A stretch of DNA of 64,000 nt from Streptomyces sp. NBC_01669 (GCF_026339735.1 NZ_JAPEQG010000001.1:5332001-5396000); one strand, 5' to 3'; counted from the stretch's first letter, positions 1 through 8,740 are shown. Notes: generated by a model from the letters alone, not told the origin. Program-made: numbers and translations.

Positions 1-332
1 ATTCGGACGGTGTAGCTGCCCAGGTCGGCAAGGCTCAGAGGCTGCTTCGTGTGCCACACGCCGTTGTCCGGTGTGCCGGAGACGAGGCCGAACGCGTCGT
101 TCTCCACGACGGCGACTTCCTGCTGTGTGGCCGCGGAGACGATATGGGCCCTGATCACCGTGATGGCGCTGTCGGAGCTGATACTGACGGCCAGGGTGCC
201 CAGGTCGTCCGAGACGCTGTTCGCCCACCTGACGTCAGGAGCCTGCCCCTCCGCGGCGTTTGCTGCCGGGCTGCCGGCCAAAAGGATTGCGACGGTGCCG
301 ATGGCGGCCCAAGCCGCCCGTGTTCTGAACAT
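1..332 (-). CDS. Secreted protein of unknown function, N-terminal part only (cut by window edge)
   Basis: The reading frame begins at ATG 332 (minus), with a G-rich ribosome site (GGGGGGA) about 8 bases upstream, and runs off the window without a stop. The N-terminus is a classical signal peptide: two Arg, a hydrophobic stretch ending LLAGSPAANA, then AEG as a probable mature start. The visible mature part is hydrophilic and rich in Ser/Asp/Val, with SVSDDLGTLAVSISSDSAIT, which looks like a beta-rich extracellular domain. I do not recognise the family. It lies at the border of the decayed patch to its right. The signal peptide is clear; the function is unknown. Confidence 0.65.
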   Translation of the reverse strand, partial: MFRTRAAWAAIGTVAILLAGSPAANAAEGQAPDVRWANSVSDDLGTLAVSISSDSAITVIRAHIVSAATQQEVAVVENDAFGLVSGTPDNGVWHTKQPLSLADLGSYTVR

Positions 333-690
333 CAGTCCCCCCAAGGACGTGTCGAAAACCGTGCCGCGATTTCTCCGCGTGTCTGCGGTGGATGCCGCGG
401 CTGAACCGCATTTCTATCGCACGGCTGTGACATCGGTTCCGTGAGTCTCGCTGCTGTACGGAGCTCGCTGCTACGGATGCGACTCGGGGTCGGTACCGAC
501 GAGCCCTTGCTCTTGGGTCAATTCACAGCGCAGACCTGCGTCCTGGCCAGCGCCAGGAGGTCTTCCCGCGGCGTGGACGGGAACAGGACGACGTGGTCCA
601 CAAAACCGACACGGGGGACACGACCGGCTTCTGGCCCAGCACGTGCTTCCCGGTTGTGGACTGGAGCGGTGTGGCTGCGGGGAAGAACCA
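333..690. other. Region with no supportable intact gene
   Basis: About 360 bases between the secreted-protein start and the GNAT remnant. On the minus strand, about 526-600, one frame reads DHVVLFPSTPREDLLALARTQ and then stops, which looks like the tail of a lost gene. No start, ribosome site or full domain goes with it. I see no RNA gene here. Confidence 0.4.
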
Positions 691-905
691 ATCAGGGGTA
701 CCGGCCTTCCGCCAGGCTGGCCGGGCGCCGATCTCCTTCGGGGCCAGGATCGGATGCGCGGTGTACTTCCGCCGGCGCGGGCTGGTGCGCTGCCAGTACC
801 GGTCGCCGTGCTCGATGGTGTTGCCATAGTCGTAGCCGACCGGATGGCCGTCCGTGTACGCGAGGACGGCCATGAACCCCGGCTCGTGCCGCGAGCACGC
901 GCCAC
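690..905 (-). pseudogene. GNAT acetyltransferase remnant
   Basis: On the minus strand this stretch reads GFMAVLAYTDGHPVGYDYGN, then EHGDRYWQRTSP and KEIGARPAWRKAGT. From knowledge of GNAT (Gcn5-related) N-acetyltransferases this matches the middle of the fold: the beta4 segment before the acetyl-CoA site, then a degraded R-x-x-G-x-G/A motif. After the PAWRKAGT part the frame breaks into unrelated sequence, and no N-terminal third or C-terminal beta-bulge region can be read. It sits next to tRNA-Arg and transposase scraps. The call as a dead acetyltransferase is from my reading, not a search. Confidence 0.5.
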
Positions 906-1116
906 CTCCGAGGACACCAGGTCCGGGGCAGACGTCCAGCCCGGCGAGACCGACGAGCCCGTGCCGAATGATGCTGATCCATTGGGCGATATCCGGGAGA
1001 TCAACTCCCCGTCCGCTCACGCACCGCTCACGCAAACGGCCCCGGACGAGGAGTCCGAGGTCGAGTAGAGCACCTCCCTGGGGGGAGAAACCCCAGGTCA
1101 GGTCGGTAACGCGTTG

Positions 1117-1189
1117 TGCCCCCGGCAGGATTCGAACCTGCGACACCCGCTTTAGGAGAGCGGTGCTCTATCCCCTGAGCTACGAAGGC
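1117..1189 (-). tRNA. tRNA-Arg (anticodon CCU)
   Basis: Read on the minus strand, this 73-nt block folds as a complete cloverleaf. The acceptor stem GCCTTCG pairs with CGGGGGC (two G-U pairs). The D-arm contains TAGCTCAGGGGATAGAGCA, the anticodon stem CCGCT/AGCGG encloses loop CTCCTAA with anticodon CCT, and the T-arm is GCAGGTTCGAATCCTGC. The discriminator base is A and no CCA is encoded. It decodes AGG, a rare codon in GC-rich actinobacteria. tRNA-Arg genes are common integration targets, and the flanks here are decayed. Confidence 0.95.
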
Positions 1190-1713
1190 GGGGATCTGTT
1201 GGAAACTGTGTCTCGAACTCGATCGAACAGGTGAACGAGTCATGCAGATTCCCACAGGGTTGCGGTGGCGCAGCTGAAGAGGGCTGAGCCGCCGCGGACA
1301 GTGTAGCGGGTGGGGTGCGGTCTGCACTTGGGGTTGTCGGGTGCCTGCTCCCGGCGAGGGTGAGCTGGTGGATCAGGAGCAGATCAGGCGGCGGCTTGGT
1401 TGATCCTGGCGCGGCTGACGGAGAGCGCTTCGTTGTCTTCTGTGTGGCGGGGGTGGTGCAGGTCAAGGCGCCTGCGGGTGAGCGGTTGTCGGGCCGGATC
1501 TCGGTCGGGGTGCTGACGCAGGCGTTTCCGCCGGGTCTGGCGGTGAGGTGACCGCCCAGCTCCCTGACCCGAGCCCTCTTGTCAAGAACGAGCGGCTGGG
1601 GCCACGCGAGCCGACCGCCGAAGCCGGGTGGTCTCCAGGCTGTCGCCGCTCACGCGCGGTCCGATCGGGGAACGCGACCGGGACCCCGCGCCAGCGGCAC
1701 GCGGGGCCGGCTG
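1190..1713. other. Gene-poor spacer with an IS4-type transposase scrap
   Basis: No intact gene is supported in these 520 bases. On the plus strand, about 1480-1545, one frame reads GERLSGRISVGVLTQAFPPG. This resembles the N-terminal domain start of IS4-family transposases, which typically read as RISVGVLT-[RQ]-FPP. The frame ends at TGA 1549-1551 without the catalytic domain. A further LLPARV-like stretch near 1339 recalls the same family but lies in the wrong order. I treat this as insertion-sequence debris with low confidence. Confidence 0.35.
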
Positions 1714-2679
1714 TCAGACGTCTGCGGACGCCGGACCGTTGGCGGGCGTCGTGACCGCGACGCGCACCGCGCCGGTGGTCGAGGCTGCGACCTGTGCGAT
1801 CGTGCCCTCTTCGGGGTGGCGGGCGACGACCGCAGGGGTGCCCCCACGCGTCGGCACGTGGCGCACGCTCCATTCCGAGCTCTGGAAGTGAGCCTGTGCG
1901 CGTGCCAAGGCCCGTACCGTCTTGTCCTCCGGCAGCGGCTCGGTCGACCAGGTGTGATGGACCGAGGTCCCGGACTCGTCCTGGACCGTGCTGAGGCCTT
2001 CCCCGGGCTGTGTCGGCGCGGAGCTGACCTGCAGGGCGTCGTAGATCCGGCTGGAGTGGCCGAGGGCGCGATGCCGAGCGGGATCGTCGATCTGCAGGTT
2101 CTCCAGTGCTGCGGGGTCGGCCGTGGTTGGCGCCGAGGACTTCCCCGGCGGGAGGAAGCAGGGCGATGTCACGCCGAGGGAGGCGAGGCCCTTGCCCTTG
2201 GCGCGATCCACGACGCCGGTCATGGCGTTCATCCAGAAGTCGTCGGGCTCCGTACGCATGTAGACCGACGGAAAGGGGCTGGACCAGTCGACCTCGCCCG
2301 ACGCGGTGTACTTGTAGCCCTGCTTCAGCCAGGCGTCTCGTGCCTGCCGCACCAGGTTCTTGGCCTCGGACCCCGGAACACCGGTCAGTTTGTAGGCGAT
2401 GCTGACCTGCACGCGGTCGTCAGGGCCGTGGTCGTCTCTGGCGATGCAGGGGCCGACGGGTTGGGGGCCGATGCGCTCCAGCGTCGGCTTGGGGGACATA
2501 CCGTCCACCGCCTGCCGGATGATTTCCTCTGCCCGGTCGATCGCCTGCTGCTCATTCATCGTGACCTGCTTCGGTGCTTCTCCGCCGGGTTCCTGCCCGT
2601 CCTTCTGTGCCCCGCACGCGGTCACCACGGTCGTCATGGCCAGCAGTGCGGCAGCCGGGACTACTTTGCGCAGATTCAC
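1714..2679 (-). CDS. Lipoprotein of unknown function
   Basis: 321 residues from GTG 2679, with GGAGG placed 6 bases upstream. The GTGA overlaps the TGA of the broken gene before it, so translation was probably coupled. The N-terminus (NLRKVVPAAALLAMTTVVTACG) is a type II lipoprotein signal with the lipobox ending in Cys at about residue 22. The mature protein is charged and soluble, with no further membrane span and no domain I can name. The pairing with an ESX/WXG-like gene is common in Streptomyces, where such lipoproteins accompany secreted alpha-helical substrates. It appears intact although its upstream partner is frameshifted. Confidence 0.75.
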   Translation of the reverse strand: MNLRKVVPAAALLAMTTVVTACGAQKDGQEPGGEAPKQVTMNEQQAIDRAEEIIRQAVDGMSPKPTLERIGPQPVGPCIARDDHGPDDRVQVSIAYKLTGVPGSEAKNLVRQARDAWLKQGYKYTASGEVDWSSPFPSVYMRTEPDDFWMNAMTGVVDRAKGKGLASLGVTSPCFLPPGKSSAPTTADPAALENLQIDDPARHRALGHSSRIYDALQVSSAPTQPGEGLSTVQDESGTSVHHTWSTEPLPEDKTVRALARAQAHFQSSEWSVRHVPTRGGTPAVVARHPEEGTIAQVAASTTGAVRVAVTTPANGPASADV

Positions 2680-3715
2680 GGCCGTCCTCCAGTAACGATC
2701 TTTGCCAGGTCGCTGAGGGGCTTTTCGTCCCAGCACGGGGAGTGCGCGTTCCACTCCTTCCACTCCTCGGCCGGGACCATCGCGCCCTTCACCTCGCGAC
2801 CCGTTACGGGGCTGATGTAGGGCTTGTAGTGCTCCGGTTCCTTCTTGAGCCAGGTGTCGTACTCCACCTGCTTGGCACCGCGCTGTTCCGCGAGCACGAT
2901 GCGGTTCGCGTCGTCGCGTATGTCGGAGGGAAGGCCGTCGAGCGCTCCGATACTCGCTGGGTGCATGGAGACGTAGACTGCGCGCTGCTCCTCGGAGAGG
3001 CCCTTCCACCAGTTGGCGTTGTCCTGGGGCCAATCGTTCTTGGGCGCCGGCTTGATCGTGTCGAGGTAGGCGTCGGCCGCCTGGCGCACGCCCCCGTGCC
3101 CGACGTGACGTCGGTCCAGTCCCGGGAGGACACGGTCAGGTCGTCATCGGCCTTGAGGGCCCGTATTTTCGGCGCCCACTTCGCGTCCGCGTCCGTGGCT
3201 TCCTCGAGCGCGTCGGCGATCCGGTTCGCGTACCCCATCGCCTTGCCGTAGTTCGGGTTCGGGTGGATGTTCGCCGCCTGGCGCTCCAGGGCATCGGAGG
3301 TCGGGCCGCCTCCGGCACTCCCGGTCACTGTGCCGCCATCAGCGACCTTCTCCTCGCCTGGCTTCTGACCCGCTGGAAACGCGACCGAGCCGTCCGCGTT
3401 CACCGTGCAGCCGTCCGCCTGGGCGTCCTCGATCGCCGCGTCCAGCTTCCGCTTGGCGGCCGCCGTGTCGTAGGCGAGCCCGTTGAGGGCCGTGCTGATC
3501 ACACCGCATTCGGCCTGGGTGTAGTGGAAGTTCTTCGCCAGGGCTTGAAGCTGCTTCTGCGACGCCTCCGCTGCCCAACGTCTTACGCATGCCTGCGGCG
3601 ACGGCGTTCTCGATGTGGTCCTTGGCTGCCTGGGCCATGCTGCCCATGGAGCGGTATCCGTCGGCGGCGTCCCCGAACTCGGAGGGCTTGAGGCCTTGAG
3701 AGTGGCGTAGTCCAT
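2676..3715 (-). pseudogene. Frameshifted WXG/ESX-like alpha-helical protein
   Basis: The coherent protein needs three frame changes. It starts MDYATLKA at ATG 3715, moves to another frame for DAADGYRSMGSMAQAAKDHI, returns for QLQALAKNFHYTQAECG, and changes again near 3089 for ADAYLDTIKPAPKNDWPQDN. It ends at TGA 2676-2678. Two of the breaks fit loss of one base in a short C or G run (near 3690 and 3095). The break near 3580 fits one extra G. The order, a WXG-like helical N-half then a linker with NWWKGLSEE and HPASIGALDGLP, resembles the N-terminal region of Streptomyces DUF1023-type alpha/beta-hydrolase proteins. The hydrolase half is absent, replaced by a short tail. It is either a pseudogene or carries sequencing errors. 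Confidence 0.6.
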
Positions 3716-3722
3716 CCCGCCG

Positions 3723-4178
3723 TCACCGGCCCTTCGCCTGGCCGCCGACGGCGTCCGTGTCCGCGTACTCGAGGTTCAGCTTGTGCATCTCGCCGTTGAC
3801 CGCCTCATCGGTCGTCAACAGGTCGCGGCCCACCTGCTCCAGGATCTTCTGGAGTGAGCCGCACCGCTCGCTGATGCTTTCGGCGTACATCTTCCACGAG
3901 TCGTACACGTCCTTCTGCGCTGCCGCGCCCAGGCAACCCGTGATCGCGTCGAGCCCTGCCTGGCCGTCCTCCAGTTCGGTCAGCGCGGTGCTGACGTTCC
4001 GGCGAAGGGAGCCCACCCCTTCGCCGGCCGTGGTCCACGCCTTCTTGCTGGACGTCAGGCCGCCTGTTACGGCGCTGGGCCCGGTGCCGGGCTCAACCGG
4101 GACGTGGTTGAGCCGCATCGCTACGGGCTGCCCATTGGTCACATCGGCTTTGATCTGTTCCCACTCGTCCCACGCCAT
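3723..4178 (-). CDS. WXG100/ESX-like small helical protein
   Basis: 151 residues from ATG 4178, with GGGAGGGC as ribosome site about 6 bases upstream. The protein is acidic and helical, begins MAWDEWEQIKADV, and has no signal peptide or membrane span. Length and composition fit the helical-hairpin proteins that precede DUF1023/ESX-like genes in Streptomyces and may be type VII secretion partners. It lies 7 bases upstream of the frameshifted gene and about 1.5 kb from the lipoprotein, all on one strand, so they likely form one operon. No EccC-type ATPase is in the window, so the secretion route is inference. Confidence 0.65.
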   Translation of the reverse strand: MAWDEWEQIKADVTNGQPVAMRLNHVPVEPGTGPSAVTGGLTSSKKAWTTAGEGVGSLRRNVSTALTELEDGQAGLDAITGCLGAAAQKDVYDSWKMYAESISERCGSLQKILEQVGRDLLTTDEAVNGEMHKLNLEYADTDAVGGQAKGR

Positions 4179-4333
4179 GCGTAGCCCTCCCCCGCGGATC
4201 ACTCCGGCCAAGGACACTGCATCGCACCAGCAACACACATCCGGCGCCGTACAGGGCGCCCCACGAGTACCTGCACCTATGCGAATGAGTACCTGTCCCG
4301 CCGGCCGAAGTGATCTTGAGTTGTGGATCGCGG

Positions 4334-4470
4334 GGGTGGTGGTACGCCGCCGTGAACTGTCCGAAGCCGAGTGGGAATCGTGCAGCCGTTGCTGCTCCGG
4401 CCTGGGCTGGGCCGTTGCGGCTGGATGACCTGACGGGCCTGAACGGGAGCGTGTGGAAGTTCCGGACCGG
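4334..4470 (+). pseudogene. IS5-family transposase N-terminal remnant
   Basis: Three overlapping plus frames together spell the N-terminus of an IS5-type transposase: RRRELSEAEWE, then QPLLLRPGLGR one frame over, then LDDLTGLNGSVWKFRTG in the third. Family members read RRHELSDAEW...PLLP...RLNGIVWKIRTGAAWRD in one frame. Nothing after FRTG matches, and the DDE catalytic part is missing. It is therefore debris of an insertion sequence in the 0-4.7 kb accessory patch. Confidence 0.55.
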
Positions 4471-4599
4471 GGTGAGCGCACCGTCCAGATACGCGATGCC
4501 GAGGGAATCAAGGCGGGCACGGTCACCGCGCGTACCGCCATCACCGAGCGGGCGGTGGTCGACGAGATGAAGCTGCTGCCCGGGACCGGCAAGGTGTAG
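4471..4599 (+). other. Unassigned C-terminal reading-frame fragment
   Basis: A plus frame reads RTVQIRDAEGIKAGTVTART and continues to LLPGTGKV with a stop at 4597-4599. It has coding-like composition but no start, since the frame upstream is the transposase remnant. I do not recognise it. It may be the tail of a gene truncated when the insertion sequence landed. Confidence 0.25.
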
Positions 4600-4719
4600 A
4601 GGGGGGGGCGTGCAGCGGGGCAGGCGGAGGGGGAGCGCAGGGCGGGGCGGTGTCTTGACGGGGGGTGGGGGCGGGCATAGCGTCGCGGAGTCCTGAGCAG
4701 GCGCTTGGAAAGGTCGTTC

Positions 4720-6504
4720 GTGCCGCACACCGATCCGACCCCCGCCGCCGCTTCCGCAGCTTCCCCGTCCTCTGCCGACTCGCCCTCCGCTGCCGCAGCC
4801 TCCGCCGCGCGGATCGAGGCCGCGCTCACCGGACCCGGCGCGCCGTTCGCTGTCGTGCGGGCTCAGGACGGCGTGCAGGCGGGCTCGCTCGTCTACGCGA
4901 GCGGGCCCAGGACCCTCCGCGAGTTCGCCGAGACCACCTGGGCCTTCGGGGACCGGCCGTTCCTGATCGGTGCCGAGCGCAGCTACTCGTACGGGGAGTT
5001 CTTCGCCGCCGCATCCGCACTGGCATGCCGGATGACCGAGGAGTACGGGCTTCGCCGCGGTGACCGGGCCGTTGTCGCGATGCGCAATCACCCCGAGTGG
5101 CAGGTCGCCTTCTGGGCCGCGCAGCTGGCCGGTCTGGTCGCCGTACCGCTCAACGCCTGGTGGACGGAGGGCGAGTTCGCGTACGCGCTCGACGACTGCG
5201 AGCCGCGGGTGCTGCTGGTGGACGGTGAGCGGCTGCCGCGGGTCGCCGCCTGGGCGGAGAAGGCCGGGGCGCGCGTCGTCGTCTTCCACCACAGGGACGG
5301 CGCGGTGCCGGTGGGGGCCGAGCGGTACGAGGACCTGCCCGCGCCCGACCCGCTCGCCGCACCGCCCGAGGTCGAGATCCGGCCCGAGGACGACGCGACG
5401 ATCATGTACACCTCGGGCACCACCGGGCGGCCCAAGGGTGCTGTCGCCACCCAGCTCGCCCAGGTGGGGGCCGCACTCAACCCGCGGTTCCACGCGGCCG
5501 CTTCCGCGCTGGGCCGCGGGGTCATTCCGGGACAGGGGCCCGCCCCGGTCACGTTGATGACCTTCCCGTTCTTCCATGTCGCCGCGTTCACCAGTTTCTA
5601 CGCGGCGATGGCGGCGGGCGGCTCGCTCGTGGTCATGCGGAAGTGGGACGCCGAGGAGGCGCTCCGGCTGATCCGGGAGCACGGCGTCACGCACTACGCC
5701 GGCGTCCCGGTCACAGCGCTTCAGCTGCTTGCCGCCGCCGAGCGGGCGGACGACCGGCTGGAGAGCCTCCAGATGCTGAACACCGGTGGCGCCGCCGCCC
5801 CGCCCGATCTGGTCGCACGGCTCACCGCCCGCTACGGCAAGCGGATCGAGCCGCGCAACGGCTACGGTCTGACCGAGACCAGCGGCGGCGTCCTGGCCAA
5901 CTTCGGCGCCTCCTACCGGCTCCACCCGGGCAGTGTCGGCCGGCCGACACCCGTCACCGAGGTGCGGATCACCGGTCCGGCGGGCGAGGCGCTGCCCGAG
6001 GGGGAGATCGGCGAGCTGTGGCTGCGCGGCCAGTCGCTGGTCCGTGGCTACTGGCGCGATGAGGCGGCGACTGCCGAGGCGTTCACGGACGGCTGGTTCC
6101 GGACCGGTGATCTCGCTCTGGTGCGCGACGGGCGGGTCAGCATCGTCGACCGGATCAAGGACATGGTGATCCGCGGCGGCGAGAACGTGTACTGCGTGGA
6201 GGTCGAGGCCGCGCTCCACGAACACCCGGACGTCGAGGACGCGGCGGTGCTGGGGGTGGCGCATCCGGTCCTGGGCGAGGAGGTTGCCGCGGTCGTCCGG
6301 CTGCGGCCCGGTGCCACCGTCACGGCAGACGAGCTGCGGGCGCACGTCGGGCGGAGCCTGGCCGCCTTCAAGGTTCCGGCCCATGTCCTCGTGCGGGACG
6401 AGCAACTGCCCCGGAACCCGACCGGGAAGATCCTCAAGCGTGAGCTGCGCGGGGTGGTCGACGAGGAGGTCAGCGCCCTCAGACGCAGCGAGGAGGGGGC
6501 GTGA
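4720..6504 (+). CDS. AMP-forming acyl-CoA synthetase (long-chain fatty acid-CoA ligase-like)
   Basis: 594 residues of the class I adenylate-forming (ANL) family, which activate a carboxylate with ATP to an acyl-AMP and then pass it to CoA. The A3 P-loop TSGTTGRPKG is near residue 230, the A5 motif YGLTET near 382, the A7/A8 region WFRTGDLA...VDRIKDMVIRGGENVY near 460-495, and the catalytic Lys motif PTGKILKREL near 567. GTG 4720 is chosen because GGAAAGG lies 7 bases upstream; a TTG at 4705 is less likely. It stands alone and converges with the M6 protease without any gap. Substrate cannot be read from sequence. Cytoplasmic. Confidence 0.85.
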   Translation: MPHTDPTPAAASAASPSSADSPSAAAASAARIEAALTGPGAPFAVVRAQDGVQAGSLVYASGPRTLREFAETTWAFGDRPFLIGAERSYSYGEFFAAASALACRMTEEYGLRRGDRAVVAMRNHPEWQVAFWAAQLAGLVAVPLNAWWTEGEFAYALDDCEPRVLLVDGERLPRVAAWAEKAGARVVVFHHRDGAVPVGAERYEDLPAPDPLAAPPEVEIRPEDDATIMYTSGTTGRPKGAVATQLAQVGAALNPRFHAAASALGRGVIPGQGPAPVTLMTFPFFHVAAFTSFYAAMAAGGSLVVMRKWDAEEALRLIREHGVTHYAGVPVTALQLLAAAERADDRLESLQMLNTGGAAAPPDLVARLTARYGKRIEPRNGYGLTETSGGVLANFGASYRLHPGSVGRPTPVTEVRITGPAGEALPEGEIGELWLRGQSLVRGYWRDEAATAEAFTDGWFRTGDLALVRDGRVSIVDRIKDMVIRGGENVYCVEVEAALHEHPDVEDAAVLGVAHPVLGEEVAAVVRLRPGATVTADELRAHVGRSLAAFKVPAHVLVRDEQLPRNPTGKILKRELRGVVDEEVSALRRSEEGA

Positions 6505-7782
6505 TCAGGAGCGGGTGACGCGGACCCGGTAGTTCCCCCTGGAGTCCTTGTCGACGACGGATATGTGTATTCCGTTGGTCCGGTCGGTGAAGGTCTGGCC
6601 GGGCTGGAACGGGGCGTCGGAGAGCTCGGCATGCACATTGGGCAGCCGCGTGCAGCCTCCGCTGTCCTTGGTGCTGTCCGCGATGGAGATCGGACCCTGC
6701 CCCGTGTCGACGTCGGAGCTGACCTTGTAGATCAGCACGCCGGGCCGGCAGATCGCCTGGTCATTGCCCGCCTGGGTCCGTACCTCCATCGCGTAGCCGG
6801 ATTCCCCGGTCAGGGGCACGAAGGCCAGCTTCCGGCCGCCCCGGGTGGCAAGGGGTGTGAGGACGTGGTCGGTGGTGCCTGGCTTGGACGCGCAGCTGAC
6901 CTGGTTCTTGTCGAGCCAGCCGAGTTTCCACTTGTGCCAGCCGAGGAAGTCGTTGTTGGCCCCCCAGTCCTCGGACATGATGTCCCAGTGCCCGACCGAA
7001 CCGCCGCCCTCCGTGGTGTAGAGGTCGGGCAGGCCGAAGACATGGCCGTTCTCGTGCGGCAGGACGCGGTAGCCGGTCTGTGCGTACGAGCCCGAGCCGT
7101 CGTCCTGGCGGCTGTAGATGAAGGACGTGTTGGAGAGCGGGGCGCCGTCCGCGAGCGGCGCGTCGTCGTTGCCGGAGAAGGTCACGGACAGGACGGTGTC
7201 CAGGGCGGAGGGCCCGGCGTTCGGTGTGACCAGGATGTTGACCAGGTCGTACGCGCCGAAGTCCACCTTCCGGTCGGCGACGGCCACGATGTCCTGGACC
7301 AGGTGCCGGTAGCCCGGCTCGTACGGTGAGCCGCGGTCTATCCCGTACGCCGAGAACGGCAGAGGCATCCGAAGCCAGCTCTTCACAGGGGCGTCGGGCC
7401 GGTAGATGAGCCGGCCGTACGAACTGGTCCGGAACCAGTTGGTGGTCTGCGGGAAGAATTCGGCGAGCCGTTTCATCGCAGACCCCGCTCCCGGCGCGTC
7501 CGGGAAGTCGATCATCAGGTTCAGTGCATGGATCTGGCCCGTGGAATGGGCATACCCCGTCGGTGTCGGCATCCCCTCCGACATCTGCACCCCCATCGTC
7601 GCGGATATCCGGCACGGTCCGACCCCTGCCGCCTCGGTGCTGGCCACCGGCCCCGCGCCGGCGTGGCTGCGCGGCGGGAGCGTGCTGCTGGCCGAGGCCA
7701 GTGCCCCGATGACCAGGGCGCTTGCGCCCGCCAGTGCGACCGGGTGGCGCTGGGTGCGTATCCGGCGGCGGGGCTGCTGCAT
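6505..7782 (-). CDS. Secreted M6-type zinc metalloprotease
   Basis: 425 residues. The zinc site HENGHVFGLPDLY (HExxHxxGxxD) is near residue 242, and the Met-turn-like WDIMSEDW follows. This fits the immune-inhibitor-A (M6) peptidase family. ATG 7782 starts a signal peptide (RRRIRTQRHP, then a hydrophobic ALAGASALVIGALASA core), so the enzyme is exported; the mature part holds several Cys that could form disulfides. AAGGCG lies upstream of the start. Stop TGA 6505-6507 abuts the stop of the convergent acyl-CoA ligase. The 295-base upstream region shared with TetR contains a perfect Crp-type box, suggesting developmental or nutrient control of this extracellular protease (inference). Confidence 0.85.
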   Translation of the reverse strand: MQQPRRRIRTQRHPVALAGASALVIGALASASSTLPPRSHAGAGPVASTEAAGVGPCRISATMGVQMSEGMPTPTGYAHSTGQIHALNLMIDFPDAPGAGSAMKRLAEFFPQTTNWFRTSSYGRLIYRPDAPVKSWLRMPLPFSAYGIDRGSPYEPGYRHLVQDIVAVADRKVDFGAYDLVNILVTPNAGPSALDTVLSVTFSGNDDAPLADGAPLSNTSFIYSRQDDGSGSYAQTGYRVLPHENGHVFGLPDLYTTEGGGSVGHWDIMSEDWGANNDFLGWHKWKLGWLDKNQVSCASKPGTTDHVLTPLATRGGRKLAFVPLTGESGYAMEVRTQAGNDQAICRPGVLIYKVSSDVDTGQGPISIADSTKDSGGCTRLPNVHAELSDAPFQPGQTFTDRTNGIHISVVDKDSRGNYRVRVTRS

Positions 7783-7905
7783 AGAGGCGCCTTCGGGGTC
7801 CGCGGCAGTCGGCCGACCCTGACTGCGCTCTCTGATCACCCTCGGGCGGGCGGTACGGCGCCGCCCGTCGGGTGCGCCGATCGGTGTAATTTCCCGCCTA
7901 TTTGA

Positions 7906-7921
7906 TGTGATGCAGGTCACA
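7906..7921. promoter_or_regulatory. Crp-type operator (TGTGA-N6-TCACA)
   Basis: TGTGATGCAGGTCACA is a perfect symmetric match to the CRP half-sites TGTGA/TCACA and fits the Streptomyces Crp motif GTG-N6-GNCAC. It is centred about 130 bases upstream of the M6 protease start and about 165 bases upstream of the TetR start, so either gene could be the target. Confidence 0.55.
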
Positions 7922-8077
7922 TTGGAGCGGGAAATAACCGGGGATGGATTCCCCGTTTGAACCTGGTGTCCCCCGCTAAACGGGGAGGCGGTCCCCGGTT
8001 GCACGAAGTTGTACGCGCAGGGGCCTTCGCAAGAGCTGCACCAGGAAGACCCGGAAGAGGAAGAGAAGGACTGTCTC

Positions 8078-8740
8078 GTGAAAACCGCTGCTCGCACCGC
8101 CGCCGGAACCGTGCCGCGCCGTACGCCCCGCCCGCGGGCCGACGCGCTGCGCAACCGGGAGCGGATAGTCGCGGCCGCGCGCGAGATGTTCGTCGAGTTC
8201 GGTCCGGATGTGCCGCTCGACGAGGTGGCTCGCCGCGCAGGCGTCGGCAACGCCACGCTCTACCGGAACTTCCCCGACCGGGCAGCGCTGACCCATGAGG
8301 TCGTCCTCTCGGTCACCTCCCGCACCACTGACCGTGCGGAGGAGGCGGTGGCCGAGGAGGCCGACCCCTTCGCCGCGCTCTGCCGCTTCGTGCACGCGGC
8401 GGCCGACGAACGCATCGGCGCGCTCTGCCCGATGCTGTCCGGCGGCTTCGACAAGGACCATCCCGAACTGCTCGCCGAGCGTCGCCGCCTCGAAGAGGCC
8501 GTCGAAGGGCTCGTGGCGCGCGCCATGTCCGCGGGGCGCCTGCGCACCGACATCGCCGTCGGTGACGTACTGGTCGGCCTCTCCCAGCTCACCCGGCCGC
8601 TGCCCGGCATCGCCTGCCTGGACATCGACCGCTTCACCCACCGTCATCTCCAGCTGTTCCTGGACGGTCTGGAGGCTCCGGCCCGGTCCGAACTGCCCGG
8701 GACGGCGGCGACCTTGGAGGATCTGCGGCATCGCTCATGA
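8078..8740 (+). CDS. TetR-family transcriptional repressor
   Basis: 220 residues. The N-terminal helix-turn-helix lies at about residues 25-70 with the diagnostic DEVARRAGVGNATLYRNFPDR. The C-terminal ligand-binding half includes AVGDVLVGLSQL and DRFTHRHLQLFLDGL. GTG 8078 is preceded by GAGAAGGA at 7 bases; upstream in-frame starts lack such a site. It is followed in the same direction, 186 bases on, by a DHA2 drug-efflux pump, the usual target of such local repressors. No clear palindrome is visible in that gap, so the operator is unresolved. Confidence 0.9.
   Translation: MKTAARTAAGTVPRRTPRPRADALRNRERIVAAAREMFVEFGPDVPLDEVARRAGVGNATLYRNFPDRAALTHEVVLSVTSRTTDRAEEAVAEEADPFAALCRFVHAAADERIGALCPMLSGGFDKDHPELLAERRRLEEAVEGLVARAMSAGRLRTDIAVGDVLVGLSQLTRPLPGIACLDIDRFTHRHLQLFLDGLEAPARSELPGTAATLEDLRHRS

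Noticed and set aside
1330..1360. LLPARV-like stretch as part of the same IS4 transposase as the scrap at 1480
   Set aside because: It lies upstream of the N-terminal motif, the reverse of the order in intact transposases; probably chance.
7951..7985. CCCCGTTT...AAACGGGG inverted repeat upstream of TetR as its operator
   Set aside because: Spacer of 19 bases is long for TetR sites and one arm lies far from the start; it could equally be a leader hairpin. Not strong enough to list.
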